Positions 24,098 to 28,513 of a DNA stretch of 28,513 nucleotides are shown here, one piece after another; the first letter of the stretch is position 1, and every line of letters begins with the position of its first letter. The notes beneath the pieces were generated by a model. It was given only the letters and a program-made list of their open reading frames with translations, had not been told where the DNA came from and searched no databases. Source of the stretch: Flavobacteriales bacterium UBA7325 (lineage in GTDB: Bacteria > Bacteroidota > Bacteroidia > Flavobacteriales_D > Crocinitomicaceae); contig DKPV01000050.1 in NCBI GenBank assembly GCA_002471375.1, forward strand, positions 1 through 28,513. The letters run 5' to 3'. Both the position numbers and the translations under genes were made by a program.

Positions 24098-25321
24098 TTA
24101 TCGCTTTAAAGTTATGTAACCCTTGAATGTGATACCATACACGTCAAGTAAGTAAAAGTACGTTCCTTCTGGAAGTTGACCGCTGCCCATGCAAAGACTC
24201 GTTTGACAGGTTCCGTCCCAATCATTTTGATAATTATCTTGTTCCAAAACAATGTCACCCCATCGATTCCAAACAGATAGTTTCTTTTCGGTATAATCAT
24301 CGAGGTCCTGTATGACAAAGTATTCATTATAGCCATCTCCATTTGGCGAGAATCCATTTGGGATATCAACGTCTACTACTACCATCAATATAGGCTCTAC
24401 CAAAACACATCCGGTTGGATGAAGAGCTTCAAGAGTTATCCATTGAGTTTCCCCTGCAGTAAATATGACAGTTTGACCACTATTAGCACTTAATTGATCC
24501 GATGGGAGCCAAGAATAAGCAGCAAATCCAGCTGGGCCGGTAAGGTAATATTCATCTCCAACGTTCAAGTAGACGACATCTGGTAGACTAAAAACTTCAT
24601 CTTCGTCAGGTGGATTGACCGAACCAAACAATGTGTCAGAGCAAGTGCCATTCGTGATTTCAACCCAAAATGAAGTGGTGTCTGCCGGAGAGATAACAAT
24701 AGAGTTTGCTGTCTCAGATGTTGACCACAAATAACTAGTACCTCCTGTGGCAATCAGTTGTACTGTTCCACCGTTACAGATAAAGTTATTATCATATACT
24801 AGATCAAAGTCAATTTCCGACAGTGTAATAGAAGATAAGCCAGAACACCCATTATTGTCAATCGTTGCTAAGTCAATTGTCCCTGCATTCGATACATTGA
24901 TTGTTGGTGTATTTTCACCTGTACTCCATGTATAACTTGCATAAGTGCCTGCTAAGCTCAGTATTGTTCCAGAGTTAGAGCATAGCGTATTGCCAGATGA
25001 AGACAAGATCACATCCGGAGGATTGGGGAAGATTGTTACCGTTATAGTGTCAGCTGATGTGCAGCCATCGTCATCTAATGCATTCAAGATGTATTGACCA
25101 GAGAAATTTGGTGTTATCGTTTGTCCAGATAATGTTTCTGGTCCAGTCCAAGAGTAAAAAACAAATCCACCAGTTCCCGAAATTGTCTCTGGGGCATCCT
25201 CGCAAAACTCAATTGTTGCACCTTCAACTATTTGAATATCGACGGCACATTGTATTTGAGCATAAAGGTTACTACCTATGAATGAACTTAAAATCAGTGC
25301 GATTAAGATCGGAAACTTCAT
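24098..25321 (-). CDS. Surface protein with Ig-like repeats and type B T9SS sorting domain
   Basis: A 407-residue exported protein from ATG 25321; a TTG one codon earlier is in frame but unnecessary. The signal peptide is MKFPILIALILSSFIGSNLY plus AQ. Three or more Ig/PKD-like modules follow, each marked by a YxWS/T strand: FVFYSWTGPETLSG, YASYTWSTGEN, SYLWSTSET, FAAYSWLPSDQLS. The last 90 residues (IPNGFSPNGDGYNEYFVIQD, VWNRWGDIVLEQ, LPEGTYFYLLDVYGITFKGY) are a type B sorting domain (gliding motility-associated C-terminal domain). It is followed after three bases by a PorP/SprF gene, its probable export partner. It has a good promoter upstream. Ligand or role unknown; SprB-like adhesion is possible but the protein is much shorter. 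Confidence 0.92.
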   Translation of the reverse strand: MKFPILIALILSSFIGSNLYAQIQCAVDIQIVEGATIEFCEDAPETISGTGGFVFYSWTGPETLSGQTITPNFSGQYILNALDDDGCTSADTITVTIFPNPPDVILSSSGNTLCSNSGTILSLAGTYASYTWSTGENTPTINVSNAGTIDLATIDNNGCSGLSSITLSEIDFDLVYDNNFICNGGTVQLIATGGTSYLWSTSETANSIVISPADTTSFWVEITNGTCSDTLFGSVNPPDEDEVFSLPDVVYLNVGDEYYLTGPAGFAAYSWLPSDQLSANSGQTVIFTAGETQWITLEALHPTGCVLVEPILMVVVDVDIPNGFSPNGDGYNEYFVIQDLDDYTEKKLSVWNRWGDIVLEQDNYQNDWDGTCQTSLCMGSGQLPEGTYFYLLDVYGITFKGYITLKR

Positions 25322-25342
25322 CAATTCGGTTTAATTTGACTG

Positions 25343-25373
25343 CAATAATAAGGCAAGATTTAACGATAGTCAA
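25343..25373 (-). promoter_or_regulatory. Bacteroidota promoter of the type B cargo / PorP-SprF operon
   Basis: On the minus strand TTG (25371-25373) is separated by exactly 20 bases from TATTATTG (25343-25350), one mismatch from TAnnTTTG. It lies 15 bases past the pyruvate kinase stop, so the two surface genes need not rely on read-through from pyk. Confidence 0.6.
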
Positions 25374-25388
25374 CTAAATACGTGGGAA

Positions 25389-26807
25389 TTATTCTACGTA
25401 GCTCAACTTTAACATATTCGAGTTACCATGAGCCTCTATCGGCATTGATGCGATGTTAATGACAAGGTCACCTTCATTTACAAAGCCCTCCTTTTTGATG
25501 AGGTATTTTATATCGGCAATAGTATGATCTGTACTCACAGTTTTATCGTAGTACATACCTCTGACTCCCCAGATGAGACTGAGTTGTGTAAGAATTTGTC
25601 GATTACTCGTAAAGACTATTATTTCTGCATCAGGACGTTGAGATGAAATCTTATATGCGGTATATCCTGTGAATGACATAGTTAAAATTGCTTGAGCCTC
25701 GACACGTCTCGCAAGTCTGCACGCATTAAAACAAATACTATCTGTGATAAAACGCTCTTGATTCTTTGCTGGGAACTCTTCTTTGTAGTAAAGTTCGTCA
25801 TGTGTTTCGATCTTTGTGACAATATTTGCCATCGTTTGGATAACTTGTACAGGATATTTTCCAACGGACGTTTCTCCTGATAACATAACCGCATCTGCAC
25901 CATCGAGTACCGCATTTGCAACATCATTGACCTCTGCTCTTGTTGGTGAGCTATTGGTGATCATGCTTTCCATCATCTGTGTTGCTACAATCACGGGTTT
26001 CGCATTATGACGACTTTTACGAATAAGCATTTTTTGGATAAGCGGCACATCCTGATATGGGATTTCTACTCCTAGATCACCACGAGCCACCATGAGCGCA
26101 TCTGTTTCTTTTAGAATTTCGTCGATATCAGCTATTGCTTCTGGCTTTTCAATTTTTGCTACAACTTTCGCTTTACACTTCTTTGCTGCTATCAAATGCT
26201 TCAATTCAATAATATCACGACCCGATCGTACAAACGAAAGTCCAATCCAATCGACATTCTGCTCGAGAGCAAAGGCTAAATCTTCAAGATCCTTTTCGGT
26301 AAGACAAGGCAGGGAAGTAGTTGTATTAGGTAAATTCACACCTTTCTTGGAAGAAAGAATTCCACCATAAATAACCTTCGTAGTGAATTCAGACTTACCA
26401 TTCGTTTTTATAACTTCAAGCTCCAGTTTACCATCGTCCAGAAGAATTCTTTCACCAGCCTCTACATCAGCAGGCAGTTGATCATATGTAATTGAAATTG
26501 TATCGGATGTTCCAAGTACAGCTTCGGTAACAATTTTCAATGTTGCTCCTTCTTTAAGCTCAACACTGTTATTCTCCATATCACCTGTCCTGATTTTCGG
26601 ACCTTGGAGATCCGCTAGGATGGCAACATTCTGGCCAGTTTCGTCATTAATTTCACGAATGATTTTAATCACCTTCCCATGGTCTTCATGAGATCCATGG
26701 GAAAAATTCAATCGACAAACATTGACCCCCTCAAAGATCATTTGCTCTAGTACTTTCTTATCACTCGATGCTGGACCTAGTGTCGCAACAATTTTAGTCT
26801 TTTTCAT
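25389..26807 (-). CDS. pyk: Pyruvate kinase
   Basis: A 472-residue glycolytic enzyme converting phosphoenolpyruvate and ADP to pyruvate and ATP in the cytosol. The opening KTKIVATLGPASSDKKVLEQ with VCRLNFSHGSHEDH is diagnostic. NVAILADLQGPKIRTGDME carries the barrel/B-domain boundary. KVVAKIEKPEAIADIDEI holds the catalytic Lys. DALMVARGDLGVEIPYQDVP (near residue 240) holds metal-binding residues, and VIVATQMMESMI, PTRAEVNDVANAVLDGADAV and MLSGETSVGKYPV complete the active site. The C-terminal domain carries the usual AILTMSFTGYTAYKISSQRP. Length is normal (about 470-480). It follows the IPExxxVDY-family gene by six bases and forms an operon with it, an arrangement widespread in Bacteroidota. 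Confidence 0.98.
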   Translation of the reverse strand: MKKTKIVATLGPASSDKKVLEQMIFEGVNVCRLNFSHGSHEDHGKVIKIIREINDETGQNVAILADLQGPKIRTGDMENNSVELKEGATLKIVTEAVLGTSDTISITYDQLPADVEAGERILLDDGKLELEVIKTNGKSEFTTKVIYGGILSSKKGVNLPNTTTSLPCLTEKDLEDLAFALEQNVDWIGLSFVRSGRDIIELKHLIAAKKCKAKVVAKIEKPEAIADIDEILKETDALMVARGDLGVEIPYQDVPLIQKMLIRKSRHNAKPVIVATQMMESMITNSSPTRAEVNDVANAVLDGADAVMLSGETSVGKYPVQVIQTMANIVTKIETHDELYYKEEFPAKNQERFITDSICFNACRLARRVEAQAILTMSFTGYTAYKISSQRPDAEIIVFTSNRQILTQLSLIWGVRGMYYDKTVSTDHTIADIKYLIKKEGFVNEGDLVINIASMPIEAHGNSNMLKLSYVE

Positions 26808-26813
26808 ATTATT

Positions 26814-27248
26814 TTAAATAAACACAAGATTCTGCGCTGAATTGATTTCTTCAGGGTCAAATGGAAAGACTCCTAAAATACTCGCAACAGATTTTAAATC
26901 TTTTGTCAATGTGTCAATGTCGATAGCGCAATTGTCACATAAAAAAAGGAAATAGTCCATGGAAGGCTTTTCGCGCACGAGCAAGTTGCCTTGGCATTTA
27001 TTCTTCACCAAAAAATAATCTAAACGATTTTCTTGGTCTCTAAATTCGTACATGGAATGTCTTGCAACGACCTCTCCTTTCTTGTTTGTGACGGCATATT
27101 CCTCATCGCACTTACATAAATGAATCGATAATATTTGATTTATTCCCCACGCTAAGCGGTAATCGCTATGATGAGAACTAATACCGATCATGTCAAAGTT
27201 AAATGCCTGTTCAAAGGTAAGAGTATGCTTCTTTGGCTTTGCCATCAT
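26814..27248 (-). CDS. IPExxxVDY family protein, pyruvate kinase neighbour
   Basis: A 144-residue cytosolic protein of unknown function, found next to pyk across Bacteroidota. The conserved opening is clear: FNFDMIGISSHHSDYRLAWG followed by INQIL. The motif that names the family appears around residues 91-99 as VREKPSMDY, so here the Ile-Pro is Val-Arg and the Val before Asp-Tyr is Met. Other features are cysteines in HLCKCDEE and LFLCDNCAID, which might bind metal, and an ending in LVFI. Two adjacent ATGs (27248 and 27245) can serve as start. It is the first gene of the pyk operon, six bases before pyk. A regulatory link to pyruvate kinase is suggested only by the conserved neighbourhood. 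Confidence 0.85.
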   Translation of the reverse strand: MMAKPKKHTLTFEQAFNFDMIGISSHHSDYRLAWGINQILSIHLCKCDEEYAVTNKKGEVVARHSMYEFRDQENRLDYFLVKNKCQGNLLVREKPSMDYFLFLCDNCAIDIDTLTKDLKSVASILGVFPFDPEEINSAQNLVFI

Positions 27249-27494
27249 TACGAAAGTACTGAATTTAGGAACGATTGAAGTATGAACCTTAAAAAGTTAT
27301 TTTTTGATAAAGTTGATAAAACCTTTGTTTAGAGCTGTTTCTCTGATTTTCATCCCCGCAAATGGTTACACAATAGTAATGTGATTAACAGAAACTTAAC
27401 AAAATGTGCGTTTTAAGCGTTGTTTAGTGCGGCTTAAGGGTTTTGGTACGTGGTTTGCACGATATTGAAAACAAACATATAAACATTATTAATT

Positions 27495-28205
27495 ATGATC
27501 GCAAAGAAAAATCCGGGCGTTGACCTGGAGAGGAAGAGAGTTGTCCTATTTAATATAGGATTACTCACAGCAGGAGCCTTTACATTGGCTGCATTTACTT
27601 ATTCAGCACCACTTGAAGAAATTGAAGAAGAACGAGCTGCACATATGGCCGACATTCAATATCACGCCGAGTTGGAAGAGGCTGAAAAGGAAGAACCTGT
27701 GGTTGAAGAACAGACTGATGCTGATGATCAGGATCAAAGTCAAGAATTGGGAAGTGAGGATGCTATCTCTGAAAAGAGTAAAGCCGCTAAGAATAGCCAA
27801 AAGAAAGTGAAGTCTGGTCATGGAAAAATCGGAAAGTTCGGTAGAAAGATGCCGCTCACAAAAAACCGCACGATTAAAAAAGGCGGGGGTATTGAGAAAT
27901 GGCCGGATATCGAAGCCTCATATGTGGGTGGCCACAATGAAATGGTTTTACATATGGCGGAGGTTCAAGAATATCCAGACATTGATATTCAGATGGGAAA
28001 TCAAGGAACCGTATATGTATCATTTGTTGTTGAAACGGATGGTTCAATAACAGGAGTTGATATTTTAAGAGAGCTAACTCCAACGCTTGATCGCGAAGCA
28101 AAACGTATCGTTCGTTCATTTCCTAATTGGAATCCTGGAAAGAATAAGTATGGTCCGGTTCGTACTCGAGTACGATTACCAATCAAATTTATCCTTGAAG
28201 GTTAA
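27495..28205 (+). CDS. TonB family energy transducer
   Basis: A 236-residue inner membrane-anchored, periplasm-spanning protein that carries proton-motive energy from ExbB/ExbD to TonB-dependent outer membrane receptors. A cytosolic N-terminus (KKNPGVDLERKR) precedes one membrane segment (VVLFNIGLLTAGAFTLAAFTY). A long acidic linker rich in Glu/Asp/Gln (about residues 50-95) and a Lys/Gly-rich basic patch follow. The C-terminal TonB domain (about residues 150-236) has EYPDIDIQMGNQGTVYVSFV, VETDGSITGVDILRELT and LDREAKRIVRSFPNWNPGK, ending in VRTRVRLPIKFILEG. The usual Pro-rich linker is replaced by the acidic one. No exbB/exbD or receptor gene is adjacent, so this may be one of several TonB paralogues. 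A decayed second TonB domain lies just downstream, past a terminator. Confidence 0.93.
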   Translation: MIAKKNPGVDLERKRVVLFNIGLLTAGAFTLAAFTYSAPLEEIEEERAAHMADIQYHAELEEAEKEEPVVEEQTDADDQDQSQELGSEDAISEKSKAAKNSQKKVKSGHGKIGKFGRKMPLTKNRTIKKGGGIEKWPDIEASYVGGHNEMVLHMAEVQEYPDIDIQMGNQGTVYVSFVVETDGSITGVDILRELTPTLDREAKRIVRSFPNWNPGKNKYGPVRTRVRLPIKFILEG

Positions 28206-28226
28206 AGCACGATTGTTTTGATAGCC

Positions 28227-28266
28227 AAAAAAGCGGTTGTCCGAATGGATAACCGCTTTGTTTAAT
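28227..28266 (+). terminator. Rho-independent terminator after the TonB gene
   Basis: AAAGCGGTT-GTCC, loop GAAT, GGAT-AACCGCTTT, then TGTTTAATT. The stem has 13 pairs with one G-T pair, and A and T runs flank it. It lies 22 bases past the TonB stop. Confidence 0.88.
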
Positions 28267-28281
28267 TATAATTCTACACCT

Positions 28282-28513
28282 ATGAAAATTCAGATACTTT
28301 AATACCCTGCCTGTTGTCATTGCAATGACAATGGGATATCTATGGAGTGCGATAGAGAGGCGAAACGCATTGTGCGGATGATGCCAAATTGGGTTCCTGC
28401 GCAAGTCAAGGAAAAAAGTGCGCTCGATGTTTCGTTTACCGAAAACCTTTTGATTAGATATTTGATTATTGAAAAGAGATCAGAAATTAAAAAGCTCGCA
28501 CATAATTATGTGC
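28282..28513 (+). pseudogene. Decayed TonB C-terminal domain, truncated by the window end
   Basis: The frame open from ATG 28342 to the window end reads MECDREAKRIVRMMPNWVPA, then QVKEKSALDVSFTENLLIRY. This matches the end of the intact TonB gene upstream (DREAKRIVRSFPNWNPG) and the general TonB pattern REAxRIVxxMPxWxPA. Nothing upstream encodes the membrane segment or the first strands of the domain. The codons before 28342 in this frame reach a TAA at 28300, and an ATG at 28282 (MKIQIL) hits the same stop. The usual FTLPI ending is distorted and the stop codon is missing. In the shared stretch of nine residues only two of nine codons are identical to the intact gene, so this is an old paralogue or transferred copy rather than a recent duplication. 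Confidence 0.65.

Noticed and set aside
27282..27332. 16-codon plus-strand frame in the gap before the TonB gene
   Set aside because: It is too short to judge and has no ribosome site or promoter. The 246-base gap at 27249-27494 otherwise shows no gene, terminator or clear promoter.

Overview
The window looks like a chromosomal segment of a Bacteroidota bacterium, most likely a marine or aquatic member of the Flavobacteriales. Base composition is moderately AT-rich. Several genes encode cargo of the type IX secretion system (T9SS), there is a PorP/SprF family protein, and upstream regions carry the Bacteroidota promoter pattern (TTG, about 20 bases, TAnnTTTG). Recognisable Shine-Dalgarno sequences are rare. 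No tRNA, rRNA, CRISPR array, insertion sequence or phage gene was seen. The genus cannot be fixed by eye.

Layout. 1-2700 (+): the probable tail of a gene, a secreted-protein gene broken by two in-frame TGA codons, and an S9 oligopeptidase B-like lipoprotein. 2701-3229: about 500 bases without an intact gene, holding a possible coding remnant and a strong promoter. 3230-6232 (+): a surface protein with eight PKD repeats and a type B T9SS tail. 6372-6659 (-): a small zinc-ribbon membrane protein. 6803-7738 (+): an exported protein with an acidic front and a very basic His/Arg/Lys tail. 7813-9210 (-): a tightly coupled operon of rhodanese, fatty acid hydroxylase/sterol desaturase and a 73-residue membrane protein. 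9322-14005 (-): three secreted proteins, two with type A T9SS tails. 14070-14387 (-) and 14441-15535 (+): a divergent pair, a small membrane protein and a GT4 glycosyltransferase. 15655-19546 (+): a LolA-like protein and a 1030-residue BNR/sortilin-like propeller protein. 19549-19741: three strong inverted repeats between convergent genes. 19742-23025 (-): a secreted cupin and glycine dehydrogenase (gcvP). 23120-25321 (-): a PorP/SprF protein and a type B T9SS cargo protein, an evident functional pair. 25389-27248 (-): pyruvate kinase with its usual Bacteroidota partner, an IPExxxVDY-family protein. 27495-28205 (+): a TonB-family protein, followed by a terminator and a decayed second TonB C-terminal domain that runs off the window.

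How the genes work together. The dominant theme is envelope and surface biology: four T9SS cargo proteins, a PorP/SprF partner, a TonB energy transducer, a LolA-like protein, a lipoprotein peptidase and several other exported proteins. These are interleaved with core metabolism (gcvP, pyk). No defence system or large novel machine is evident. The most interesting items are small: a dyad placed like an activator site in front of the rhodanese/hydroxylase operon, the cluster of three hairpins, the TonB fossil, the broken secreted gene, a GC-rich PKD repeat inside an AT-rich gene, and the charge-segregated exported protein.
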